Of a stretch of DNA of 64,000 nt, positions 8,973 to 18,645 are shown piece after piece. The notes under the pieces were generated by a model that was given only the letters and a program-made list of their open reading frames with translations, did no database searches and was not told the origin of the DNA. The stretch's first letter is position 1. The number at the start of each line of letters is the position of its first letter. The stretch is taken from contig NC_011690.1 of the NCBI RefSeq assembly GCF_000150955.2, positions 186,001-250,000 on the forward strand, written 5' to 3'. A program made the position numbers and the translations under genes. The DNA is from Phaeodactylum tricornutum CCAP 1055/1 (Eukaryota > Bacillariophyta > Bacillariophyceae > Surirellales > Neidiaceae).

Positions 8973-11209
8973 CTACTCATCGTCCTGGATGGGTTCGTTG
9001 ATCATTTCGTCCAAATCTTTGGTTGTCAAGCGATCGGTGAGTCCAAGCGTAGGTGGCTTTAACAAATTCTCTCGTAAATCTGAAAACACAGACTCCATTG
9101 TCGAAGTTCGCTCGAGCCTACTGGGTTTCCATGGCGGACCATCGTCAAATTCCAGCGATAACGCTTCAATAGTTGTGGATCTACTACTAGCGGACAAAGT
9201 GACAGGACGAATCATCAGATCCATGGAAATCTCATCGATTGTACTCATGCGGTTGATTTCCGTTACTCGACTTGGCTTCGGTGGAAGACCACCGCCGCCT
9301 TCGTCAACAATTCGCGGCGTATCCAAATCAAATGGTGTTTCACACCCGTGCGTTACGGAAGTCAAAGAGCTACGATCCATGTCTTGGCTAAGTTCACTCA
9401 TTTCTTTCGCTGTGTCAAACTTTCCATTCTTGAATTGATCAGGAAAGCTCAATTCCTTCAGTCTATTGGAAGCACGGCTATTGTCTCTGTTCAATGCACA
9501 TCTCTTCACCGAAGGGCCAATTAAGTCAGGCTTGGTCTCTATGGTTTCGTTATGATTGGATGTCATACGTTTTACCATGTGAGGTTTCGGAACACGATAG
9601 GGCTCGTCCTTTTTAGAACTCAGTACTGGTGAAGTCGAAGCTGCATCCCGTCGTATTCGATCGTACTCCTCTCCGGACAACGTCTTCACAAGCTCTCCCA
9701 CACCTTGTCCCGACCAAGTTGACGCAACCGACGGATCGACTTCATACGGTGGAGATGGTGGACTTCCCAATCCCGATGATGATGGAAGGCAAGGTTGTTG
9801 AGGCGGCTGTCGTGGAGGGGGAGCATGGGGGAGCGGATTTGGAGGAACCGATCCATTTGAATAATGATATTGTGTTGGACCGACAGGTGAAATCTGAGCA
9901 TGCGGCGACGGGGGACCCCAGTGACCTGAACCTGCGCGGGAATCAAAAGCAGCATATGTTGCAGGATGGCTTACGGAAGCGTGAGGTAGAGGAAATTGTC
10001 CCAAAGAATGCTCCCTACTAGAATAGTACTGGCTCCAGCTGCCTTGTGGATGAATTGCGCCCGGCATGGGTGGCGCCGCTGATCCCCAGCTTTCGAATCG
10101 GCCCTGCGAATTTGTGTATTGAAAGTGGCGATCTTCTTGTGACATGTGAGCATACCGTCCGGGAGATGGTGGAAGGTGTACAATACTTTCGTGACTGCTA
10201 TACCGATAATGTCTGCCTCCATGTGGGGGAATTCCCAAACTTCCAATACTGGTATGGCTTCCTGTCCGTGAATTCGTTTCGTGCGGTGCTGGTGGTCCCA
10301 TGTGACGTGCTCCAGCGCTTTCCTGACTTTGCGTTCGCTCTTGCAACGCGGAATCACTAGGTAGTCTCTGACTGCTCTGGAATGGATCTTGCCACGAGAA
10401 ACCATCCAACGTAACCGCTTCGTTATCTTCCAAATACTCGCGCCCCAGGCTGTGATCACGCGCCAAAACAGCTTTCGTGACATTCCGTTTGCCTGTATTT
10501 GTCCCCTGTGCAAACCGTGTCCGCTTTTCGTCCCCGCTTGACTGGTAATGTAAGAACACAGGTGAGGAATCAAGTAAACTATAAATCTTCACGCCAGAGT
10601 CCCTCGCTTTACAACTCACGTCGTCGCTCAGCAGAGGCGTCCCATCTTTCCCGAGTCGTTCTTCTTCTTGCTGTTTGCGAATAAGCGGAGCCTTTTCACG
10701 AAGTGCTTGACTGATCTTTTCCCTGGCTTTCCGGTCCCCTACATCATTCCACTGGTTGGTCTTTTCATCTAGCTTCAGAAATCGACCCGGAGGATCCTGA
10801 GCCCGCCATTCGCGGACAATTTCCAGCGCAACCATTGGTTTGTCGAGACGCTTGCTATTGACGTAATCGACCTTGCGATCTTCCACCATTTGGCGGTAAC
10901 GTTTGTTTCCTTTGTGGTGATTGGTACCGCCTGCCAAAATGACAAAGAAAAAAAAACGGCACGATATTTTTCGAAATGTTAGAAAAAATCACTTATTCAA
11001 CCTGTACCAATCGCCGAACTCTTCTCACCTCCTCGCCCGTACATGACATCATTCTCGTGCGGATCTTGAATGTTCGTTAAAGGCCAGTCAACCGTACGAC
11101 TTTTTGGCTTGCCTTCCGATTCGGAGGAACCGTCATCTTTCTTTTCTTCTTCAGTCGGAGCAGCAGCTGCATCGACTTCCTTGCCAAACTCTACGCTCGT
11201 TATCGACAT
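8973..11209 (-). CDS. DUF6824 domain protein
   Basis: Two exons on the minus strand, 11209-11029 and 10930-8973, joined over a 98-nt intron (GTGAGA...TGGCAG). The splice falls inside the signature motif and gives NDVMYGRGGGTNHHKGN, matching the NDVLCGRGGGTNHHPGN block of DUF6824. The domain spans about residues 48-150, including RYRQMVEDRK and WRAQDPPGRFLKLD. The rest of the 712 residues is low-complexity: a Pro/His/Ser/Gly-rich middle (about 270-470) and an acidic Ser/Thr/Asp-rich C-terminal part with repeated short SRxxTxxxD motifs, which may be docking or phosphorylation sites. DUF6824 is strongly expanded in diatoms, where members are thought to be nuclear regulators, but no function is proven to my knowledge. 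The start is the first ATG of the exon frame. Confidence 0.88.
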
Positions 11210-11968
11210 GACGATTGGGTGATTTCGATTTCCGAGATTGGACTTTCTCAACGTTAAAACCTGCCCGGAGTCGGAAGCAACAAAGCGAAGCTCCAACTCT
11301 CGAGTTCTGAACGTTAACGTTGGTTTGACTTGTGTCGTTTATGAACTCGAGTTGAACCGTGGGACGAGTTCTCGTCTTTGAAGCGTATTCTTTGAATTTG
11401 CAATCTATCGTCGAATGCAGAGAAACTAACAGTAAGTTTGTGTCTTGTTTCCGAGAGGTGATCTCGTTCCGGTTTTTGGACGTGTTGATGCGTTTGCTGC
11501 TCCGAGAGGTTTGGGTTGCGGGGAGAGTGTCCGGTCCTTTTGGACTCACAGTGAGCGACTACCCTGGTAAGTGATATTCGCGTGTGTGTGAATGCGTGAT
11601 TCCACCCCTGTGCGTTCGGCTCGACCTAGTCGCGCACGAAGCAATTTGATTGGGTCCGTTTGTCGAACGTCATTCTTTTGGATCGTGCTGCTAAGGTTCA
11701 GGCTTCGGGGCAATAACAACGTTCGGACCATCGACGAGGAAGCAATTTTTCATTTCATGACCCGGAACAAATTCTGTTCCTTTCCTTACGTCAGCCGTCA
11801 AATTCAAAAATTTCTCTTGACTTTTGTCGGTACCGCCTACCGTCAGTCGCTCGCTACCTTGCGGCATGATCGAACCCAAGAGTGGTGACTGTGAAGGATA
11901 TTTTTGTTTGCCCCCATCCAATTTTCGATCCTGGTCCCTCTCATTTTCTGCAGAAAATACCTGTCACG
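11210..11968. other. Divergent intergenic region
   Basis: About 760 bases lie between the start codons of the DUF6824 gene (minus) and the CobW gene (plus). It should hold both promoters and leaders. Several short frames are open on both strands but none resembles a family. A TTTTCTGCAG at 11944-11953 could be a 3' splice site of a leader intron for the CobW gene; this is not certain. Confidence 0.45.
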
Positions 11969-13750
11969 ATGGTAGTTCTTCTTCGTACCATGACGACCGC
12001 AGCCTTTGGCTATCTATCTCTCTTTCGAAAATCAGCCATGGCGTTTGGGTCTCTCCCAGTATCACGTCTTGCGTTTACAGAATCGGCGAGGCACATGGCC
12101 ACCAACACCAGACCTCTCCATCCGCCAATGGGCATTCCAGGATCTTTACGGCATTTTACAAGTCTCCGAGCCTCGTCGAGCGACAACGTCAAGATCGAAA
12201 CAACAAAATCTCCAGTTCCCATAACGCTCCTTAGTGGATTTCTGGGAACCGGGAAGACGACAGCGTTGAAGCACTTGCTCGAAACGAACGACAACAAAAA
12301 AATCGGGGTCATCGTCAACGACGTTGCCGCCGTCAATATTGACGCCAAGCTGATTCAGTCACAGAGCTCGGATATGGTGGAACTGCAAAATGGATGTGCA
12401 TGCTGCTCCTTGGCGGATGAACTGTTCTTCTCGGTGGAGAAGATCTTGTTGGGTCGCGACCTCGATGCTATTGTCGTGGAACTTTCCGGAGTCGCGGACC
12501 CAATGGCCATTCGAAACAATTGGAAAATGGCCCCATCGGAAGTTCGCGACATGGCAGATATTGCACGAGTCGTGACGTTGGTAGACTCACAAACCTTTGG
12601 GACCGACTACATGACGTGGGATACTGCCGCCGACCGACCGGGATGGACCAACCCAGTCGATCCGTGTGCAGGTAACGCCAAGGTTGCCGAGCTCTTGGCC
12701 GAACAGGTTGAAGCCGCCAACCTTGTACTCATCAATAAATGCGATCTTTCAAATGCGGAAGAAGTGCTGGTAGCAGAAAAGGTCACGCGGGCACTGAACG
12801 GCAAAACCAATGTCGAAAAAGTAGTCTTTGGAAAGATTGCCCCGAAGCTGATACTTGGAACGGTAGAAGAGATTACCGCAGCCTGCACGGACCCGGCTTG
12901 CGACGACGAATCACACAGCCATTCACACACCCAGGATCACGGTTGCATGGAATCGGGATGCAACGATAGCTCGCATTCACACGCGCACGATCACGCGTGC
13001 GTGGATGCCGGCTGCACCGACGTGTCACACGAACACAGCCATGCGCATTCGGAGAGTACCTGTGCCGATCCAGATTGTACCGATGCAACTCATGAGCACA
13101 CTCATTCCCATAGTACGTCTACGGATCAGTTGGGTATTGTCAACTTCGTCTATAAGGCCGCTGTTCCCTTCGAACCGAAGCGATTGATGACGATGTTGGA
13201 GACGTGGCCCATACCTCTTAAGGATACACTTGATCTAGGTTTCTTGCAAGAAGAGCAGACCAAAGTCTTGTTCGAGGACGGTATGGACGAAAGCCCTTTT
13301 AGCGGCGTGCTGCGGAGCAAGGGATTTTGCTGGTTCGGGCCGTCGAAATGGAGTGGGGCCAACAGTGATGCATGGCGACACGAAACTGCCATGTACTGGT
13401 CACATGCCGGTAAACACTTTAGCATCACGTCCGGTGGCAAATGGTGGGGAACCATGCCACGGGAAAAGATGACAAAATTCTTTGATGAAAATATGGCAGA
13501 GTTTGATCGCATTGTGCGGGATGATTTTGTCTCAGAGGAGTTCGGCGACCGTCGGCAGGAGATTGTATTTATAGGAATCGGATTGAACGAAAACGAGATA
13601 CGAGCGGCTATGGACGAATGTCTAATGACCGAAAGTGAAATGGCCAAGTACAGGCAAAATCTGCAGAATCTTTTGGCCACAACTATGGCGACATCGTCGG
13701 GTCCGAGTCTCTTTGATGTGGGTACGATTGACCATGCTGATACGAAGTAA
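11969..13750 (+). CDS. COG0523/CobW-family GTPase with His/Cys-rich metal-binding array
   Basis: G3E-family P-loop GTPase, a putative metallochaperone (relatives include ZNG1/CBWD and Nha3). Visible motifs are the Walker A GFLGTGKTT, the conserved metal-site motif NGCACCS (CxCC), VVELSGVADP (Walker B region) and INKCDL (NKxD). The C-terminal CobW_C domain starts near FVYKAAVPFEPKRL. Between the two domains (about residues 306-382) sits an array of four units of the form C-x4-C-x-D-x-(S/T)-H-x-H, far richer than usual. The first about 80 residues look like an organelle targeting sequence with Arg and hydroxylated residues (MVVLLRTMTTAAFG...). The ATG at 11969 follows a GTG-only upstream extension. 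Zinc is the most likely metal by family; cobalt cannot be excluded. Confidence 0.9.
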   Translation: MVVLLRTMTTAAFGYLSLFRKSAMAFGSLPVSRLAFTESARHMATNTRPLHPPMGIPGSLRHFTSLRASSSDNVKIETTKSPVPITLLSGFLGTGKTTALKHLLETNDNKKIGVIVNDVAAVNIDAKLIQSQSSDMVELQNGCACCSLADELFFSVEKILLGRDLDAIVVELSGVADPMAIRNNWKMAPSEVRDMADIARVVTLVDSQTFGTDYMTWDTAADRPGWTNPVDPCAGNAKVAELLAEQVEAANLVLINKCDLSNAEEVLVAEKVTRALNGKTNVEKVVFGKIAPKLILGTVEEITAACTDPACDDESHSHSHTQDHGCMESGCNDSSHSHAHDHACVDAGCTDVSHEHSHAHSESTCADPDCTDATHEHTHSHSTSTDQLGIVNFVYKAAVPFEPKRLMTMLETWPIPLKDTLDLGFLQEEQTKVLFEDGMDESPFSGVLRSKGFCWFGPSKWSGANSDAWRHETAMYWSHAGKHFSITSGGKWWGTMPREKMTKFFDENMAEFDRIVRDDFVSEEFGDRRQEIVFIGIGLNENEIRAAMDECLMTESEMAKYRQNLQNLLATTMATSSGPSLFDVGTIDHADTK

Positions 13751-13894
13751 ACTTAGAGTGTATGCATTGGATGTAATTCGATTTTCTAAAATTTACAGCG
13801 ATTCTCCTTTTTCGTATGCATTAATACAACTTACACTCTCTAATGTAGCATCTGCTTTCAAAAATGATTAGTTTCGACAATAAATACCTCCCGT

Positions 13895-16300
13895 TTACAA
13901 CCCTTTCGGATCAGATATATCCGCCGAGCTACTGCCCGCACTAGCTCGTCGCAAGCCTCGAAAGATACTGGGAACAAAAGATCGTTTATCTGAGCTGTCG
14001 GATTTTCGACGGCTGAGAAAGGAGATACGCCGCTGAGGCTCTTCGTCGCTCTCTTCGTCGATGCTCATGCTGCTGACATCGGACCGTTTTCTTCCAAAAA
14101 ACAACGACATCCGTTGTGCCGTAGGGGTTTTTATATCTTCGCTGCTTTCCAACGGCTTCTTGCGTGGAAAAGCAAAGGGCATCTTAGAACTAAAGTGATC
14201 GCTTTCATCACTATCTCTGTCGGCAATTCCTGGTATGCCAGGAAATATCGACTTCGGCCAATCGCCTTTCCCTTCAATTCCAGCCTTGCGACGTCGTTCT
14301 CTCATGCCTTCAACTAGGTCCTGTGCCGACATCTCGTCCACGTCATCGCACTCATGGCTGTTCTCGGCTATAACAACAGGGAATTCAGGCGACTGAAACG
14401 ACTCTGAGCTCCTGTTGAAGGATTCGTTGCCGCTGAACGAGCCGTTGTACGAGCTGTGACCATTCCAAGAAGTATGCCCATGCTTTTCGAAGCTGTTTTT
14501 CCTGTTAATTTTTTCTTGACGATCGGAAAATGAGCTGGATTTGCCGATCGAACCGATTGATAAACGTTGACGAGCGGCTTGGAAGCCCTCTTGGAGTTGT
14601 TTCGAAGCGGACTTGAGCAACACGGCCGGCATGGATGTGACAATACGGAATGCCTTGAATAAGAAGAACGAGACTTGTGTTAGATATTGATAAAGCATGG
14701 CGTGTTGCCATCCAAGCAAACACAACAAATTACGTACCGATTGGATGTCGCGCTCTTCCACAATTGTGTTGGTAGCTTTGCTCCTGGCGAGCTCGACACT
14801 GAGTTCTTGAATACGTTGCGCCCGTGCCAATAGAAGAATGGGATGTTTCAGACAATCGCCGACGCCTGCACGCTTTTGCATCTCCTTCTCCATCGTCATT
14901 TGCAAAAGTTCTACCAGATTTTCGGACAAATCCAGGCCATCGTAGGGTACTTTGGCTTCCTTGATCATATCAAACAAATCTAACGGAACATTGCTAAAAA
15001 AGGGCAACTTTCCGGTGACAAAAATATATAAGCAGACTCCGGCTGCCCATATGTCGGCTGCGTAGCCCGAAAAGTGCCCTCCTTCACACATTTCTGGACT
15101 CCAGAAGGCCCAGGTACCTTCTGTTTTCGTCAGAAGCCCATCATTGGACATGCGTTTCATATTGAGCGCTGAGTCGGTATCTCTACGGGTAAGACCACAG
15201 CGAGGATTGGGACGTTTTCCGTGCGGCGAGAGTGACGTCGGTAGTTCGTCCGCGCTTTCGAACATGTGCGAGACGCCAAAATCGCTGAGTTTGGCAATCC
15301 CTTGAGCGTCCAACAAGACGTTCTCGGGTTTCAAATCTCGATGAATAATGTGGTGCTGATGCAGGTATGCTAGTCCGTGCAGAATGTCAACAAAGTAGAG
15401 AGAAGCGTGGAACTCATCAAAATGTCCGTCCACCAATCCTTCCAGATGATCTCGTGATGCCCGCGGATCTTTCCGACGGAACGTGCCATCGTTTTGGTAG
15501 GTTAGAATCTCCCCCAGAGGCATGTACTCGATCACCATGTAGAGTAGATCGGAATCGGGGGAATCGATCGCTTCATAAAATGTAACCAGATTTGGGTGCG
15601 ACAGCTTTTTCATGAGGGCAATCTCGCGTTCTACTTGCTGCAAGGCTGTCTTGATTTCCACCTTGTGTGTTTCCTTGTCCCTTTCCATGGTTCGACTTCG
15701 TTTCAGAATGGATTTTTGAAATATTTTGACGGCGACGAGCTGCTCATCTTCGCTGTCGTCGTCCATTTCACCCAGACTAGCGGATCTTGATTTATGGCTG
15801 ATTGAATGATTACGGTGGAGAAGTTTGTGGATACGGGAATTGTGTGCGTGTTGCGCGGTATCCTTTTTCCCGTACACGTTCTTTTCTGCTTCGGTAAGAT
15901 TGAAGAAATCATCACCGGACGGTGCCGACGCACTACGCTCTAGACCTCCCCGACGGCGATTGTCCCGCGCACGTACGTTAGTCGGATGCGGAGCGTTGCG
16001 GAGTGCTGCGGGGGGTTGTCGTTGTCCCGGTCGGTTGCGATTGCTGGTATCGATGGAAATATCATTTTCGTCGTGACTTTTGGACGTTTGCAACACGGAC
16101 ATGGCTTGGTGTGCGGATACTGAAGAAGATTCCGAGCCGCGCTGAATATGTTTCCGTCGCGCGAGACGAACCAAGCCGTAAGAGCCTTTGCCCAGGATAC
16201 CTTCGATAAAGACGATGTTGGCGACCTTGACGGGACTTCCTTCGCTGTCCAGCTCTTCCTGCATATTTTCTTTTGCGGAAGCCGTCGTCGGGGCCGTCAT
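13895..16300 (-). CDS. CaMKK/LKB1-kinase-like Ser/Thr protein kinase
   Basis: Protein kinase of the CaMKK / plant SnAK type, probably an upstream kinase of AMPK/SnRK. Exons 16300-14738 and 14653-13895 give 773 residues; the 84-nt intron 14654-14737 (GTACGT...TTCAAG) is stop-free and in frame. Splicing restores EERDIQS-AFRIVTSMPAVLL, which follows the VTEEEVENSV pattern of CaMKK tails. Motifs: glycine loop GKGSYG (38-43), catalytic Lys in VAVK (192), HRDLKPEN (320-327), DFG (340-342), activation segment TEGTWAFWSPE, and a C-lobe with KLPFFSN. An unusual insertion of about 145 residues lies between the glycine loop and the VAVK Lys. The C-terminal third is a Ser/Arg/Asp-rich tail with many basic phospho-site-like motifs (RRxS). 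The start is the first ATG. Confidence 0.9.
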   Translation of the reverse strand: MTAPTTASAKENMQEELDSEGSPVKVANIVFIEGILGKGSYGLVRLARRKHIQRGSESSSVSAHQAMSVLQTSKSHDENDISIDTSNRNRPGQRQPPAALRNAPHPTNVRARDNRRRGGLERSASAPSGDDFFNLTEAEKNVYGKKDTAQHAHNSRIHKLLHRNHSISHKSRSASLGEMDDDSEDEQLVAVKIFQKSILKRSRTMERDKETHKVEIKTALQQVEREIALMKKLSHPNLVTFYEAIDSPDSDLLYMVIEYMPLGEILTYQNDGTFRRKDPRASRDHLEGLVDGHFDEFHASLYFVDILHGLAYLHQHHIIHRDLKPENVLLDAQGIAKLSDFGVSHMFESADELPTSLSPHGKRPNPRCGLTRRDTDSALNMKRMSNDGLLTKTEGTWAFWSPEMCEGGHFSGYAADIWAAGVCLYIFVTGKLPFFSNVPLDLFDMIKEAKVPYDGLDLSENLVELLQMTMEKEMQKRAGVGDCLKHPILLLARAQRIQELSVELARSKATNTIVEERDIQSVRNLLCLLGWQHAMLYQYLTQVSFFLFKAFRIVTSMPAVLLKSASKQLQEGFQAARQRLSIGSIGKSSSFSDRQEKINRKNSFEKHGHTSWNGHSSYNGSFSGNESFNRSSESFQSPEFPVVIAENSHECDDVDEMSAQDLVEGMRERRRKAGIEGKGDWPKSIFPGIPGIADRDSDESDHFSSKMPFAFPRKKPLESSEDIKTPTAQRMSLFFGRKRSDVSSMSIDEESDEEPQRRISFLSRRKSDSSDKRSFVPSIFRGLRRASAGSSSADISDPKGL

Positions 16301-16954
16301 GGTGGCGGGAGAGCCCGGTAGGTTCTTTACCTACTTGGTGTGGCAACAAGAGTTGGATTGGTGGAAAGTTCGGATCTGTGGCTCCCCGAGAACGAGGCCG
16401 TTGTTCGATCGACGAAATCAAACACCCAAAACCCACGGTAGAGTTCGTAGATGTCTTTCCGGTCTTTTTCAAAGTGCGGTTTTGCGTTCGGTAGTCGACA
16501 ACGGCTGTCGTCGGGAGCAGCGTCACAGACCCGAACCGTACACAGCCTTACTATTAGTATACGAAGCACGCACGCACGCACGCTCACCGGAACTCTTTCT
16601 GCGGGAGCGAGGGAAGAACGACATCAGCCGTGACGAATGCCAGGCGAAGGCGGCCCCCAGGCACGACTGACTGGGACGATGAGGTTCTCGTCACGCGAGC
16701 TCGTACCAAACCGAACACGATCTCAGCGTCCGTCATCGTCCGAACAAGGAGAACAGCCGATCGAGAAGCGCAAGCGAAAGAAACCAACGCGTACGGATTA
16801 GGCAAGAAAATGGCCTTGGATTTCCGGCAAGTGTCCCGCACATCTGGGAACTTCTGGAACGCATTCCGAATTCAACGGTCAGCGCGCGGAGATAGCTACC
16901 AATCCGCATCGTGTACACAGGCCGCGACGACGTAATAGTAACCCAATTCTATGG
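16301..16954. other. Divergent intergenic region
   Basis: This gap lies between the kinase start (minus) and the LCMT1 start (plus). Open frames exist on both strands but give Arg/Ser/Thr-rich sequence without similarity. A short CACG microsatellite of about four units sits at 16567-16582. No gene is called. Confidence 0.4.
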
Positions 16955-18088
16955 ATGGATTCGCACGCTTCGGACGACGCCATCGTCCTCACGGCAAACG
17001 ATGCCTGGTCTGCCAAATTCGCTGCCGTGGACAAGGGATACTATTGGGATGCCTTTTTACCCGCCTTTGCCACCGTATCTCACGGTAACAGGCAGTCGCA
17101 TCGTCACGTGCAACCTATTATTAAACGGGGTACGCACGCTCGTGTGTGCTGCATGGATCGGGCTGTGACGAGTTTCGTCGAACTGGTGGTGGCACGCAGG
17201 GATCCGCATTCACCGATTCAGGTCGTGGTACTAGGCTGTGGCAAAGACACCACATTCTTTCGGCATCAGGAAGGACGGCTAACGAGCGTTGGGGGTGACG
17301 AAAAGAATGCTGCTCCCAATACAAATAGTGAAGCTCCATCATCGTCGAATAAGGTACATTGGTTCGAGGTTGATCATCCAGCTGTCATTCAAGAAAAGGC
17401 ATCCATTATTCGTGCCAACCCGTCCCTTTTTAACAGCTCGGTTGAAAAACGTACTTCGAATTGTCACTTCCGAATAAAGCCCGACATCTATACCTCATAC
17501 GAATCGGAATGTACGTTGCTAGGTCACGATCTTCGCAACGATCCCGAAGGGTTGATGCTTGCGTTGGCAAGCAACGGGTTAAGAGCGGATGCACCAGTTC
17601 TGTTCCTTCTAGAATGCGTCCTTATGTATTTGCCAGAGATTGCCACAAAGTCATTAATCGCGGCGTTACCGCGGCACTTCCCACAGGCCTGTCTCTGTTT
17701 GTACGAGCCCATTCTGGGATCGGATCCCTTTGGACGCGTGATGGAACAGAACTTACGTCACGCTAATGTGGCCCAAAACGACTCTTGTCTCGTGCAGACT
17801 CGGACACTTGCACAGCAGATGCAGAAATTGCGGTCGGCAGGATTCAACGGCAATGTTGTAGGGTGTGACATGTGGGCAGCTTACGAGTCAATCGTAACAG
17901 CAACACAGCGAGCACAGGCCAATCGAAGCGAGTTCTTGGATGAACTAGAAGAATGGATTCTGATCATGCGGCACTATTGCTTTGTTGTTGCGTGTACAAA
18001 TGCCGCATCCGGACTAGGGGAACAATTGGGTGCGGTAGGACCACAAAGTGTGTTGGGATTTGCCACCGGCAAGTGCGAATTAATGTAG
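16955..18088 (+). CDS. Leucine carboxyl methyltransferase (PP2A methyltransferase, LCMT1/PPM1-like)
   Basis: SAM-dependent enzyme that methylates the C-terminal Leu carboxylate of the PP2A catalytic subunit and so controls holoenzyme assembly. The 377 residues carry the family landmarks: TANDAWSAKFAAVDKGYYWD near the N-terminus, KRGTHARVCCMDRAV, the SAM-binding VVVLGCGKDT, FEVDHPAV, the DLRNDP segment with the following ALASNGLRADAPVLFLLECVLMYLP, and EPILGSDPFGRVM. The length fits LCMT1 (about 330 residues) with a moderate insertion near HQEGRLTSVGG. The start is the ATG at 16955; an ATG four bases upstream is out of frame. LCMT2/TYW4 is less likely because the long kelch extension is absent. 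Single exon. Confidence 0.92.
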   Translation: MDSHASDDAIVLTANDAWSAKFAAVDKGYYWDAFLPAFATVSHGNRQSHRHVQPIIKRGTHARVCCMDRAVTSFVELVVARRDPHSPIQVVVLGCGKDTTFFRHQEGRLTSVGGDEKNAAPNTNSEAPSSSNKVHWFEVDHPAVIQEKASIIRANPSLFNSSVEKRTSNCHFRIKPDIYTSYESECTLLGHDLRNDPEGLMLALASNGLRADAPVLFLLECVLMYLPEIATKSLIAALPRHFPQACLCLYEPILGSDPFGRVMEQNLRHANVAQNDSCLVQTRTLAQQMQKLRSAGFNGNVVGCDMWAAYESIVTATQRAQANRSEFLDELEEWILIMRHYCFVVACTNAASGLGEQLGAVGPQSVLGFATGKCELM

Positions 18089-18645
18089 TCTTCTCCCCAG
18101 AGATCCCGAAACTGAAGCAAGCAATGAGGCATAAGTGTGATAAAGAATGCCAGCCTTCGCCACACACACACATCAGTGCAGTTTTCACCATACCACATAG
18201 GTTACATCCTCACACCTCGGTTGCGTAGTTAATAGAGAATGACTTCACACTCAAATTGTTTATCCGGGTGTTTTTTGCCGAATCGTATCTCCTGAGAGAC
18301 TCATGTTGCAATCGAGAAAAAATCACATCCACCGTCACAGAGTGATTGTGAACTACTGTTAATAGTAACTTTGATGACACAAGCAGTAAATCATTCCGAC
18401 AGAATCCAACAAGCTACGGTAGACGTACTTGTCCCATAAAAATTAGCTGATGCTTTGATACAACAATACTCTTTTGGCTGCCTGGTTTTATCATTTCTTG
18501 GACATTTCGCCTATAGGCTGTTGGTTCTCGGAACATTGTATAGCTCCGTCCAGTGCGCTTTACTTCTCGGTACCGGCCAATACGTTCTGGGAGAACGCGT
18601 GTACAGTACGACTACCTTCGAACCCTTGATCGTCTGGCACACACC
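18089..18645. other. Intergenic region
   Basis: The gap lies between LCMT1 and the first CorA-like gene, same strand. It is AT-rich with a short CA microsatellite near 18161-18172. The frame of the downstream gene is open back to 18553 from a GTG, with no similarity to its paralogue, so it is taken as leader. Confidence 0.4.

Noticed and set aside
9971-10573. 200-codon alternative frame inside the DUF6824 gene
   Set aside because: It overlaps the low-complexity middle of the gene on the same strand; the DUF6824 frame is open throughout and joins the conserved domain.
16567-16582. Short CACG microsatellite
   Set aside because: Only about four units; not unusual.
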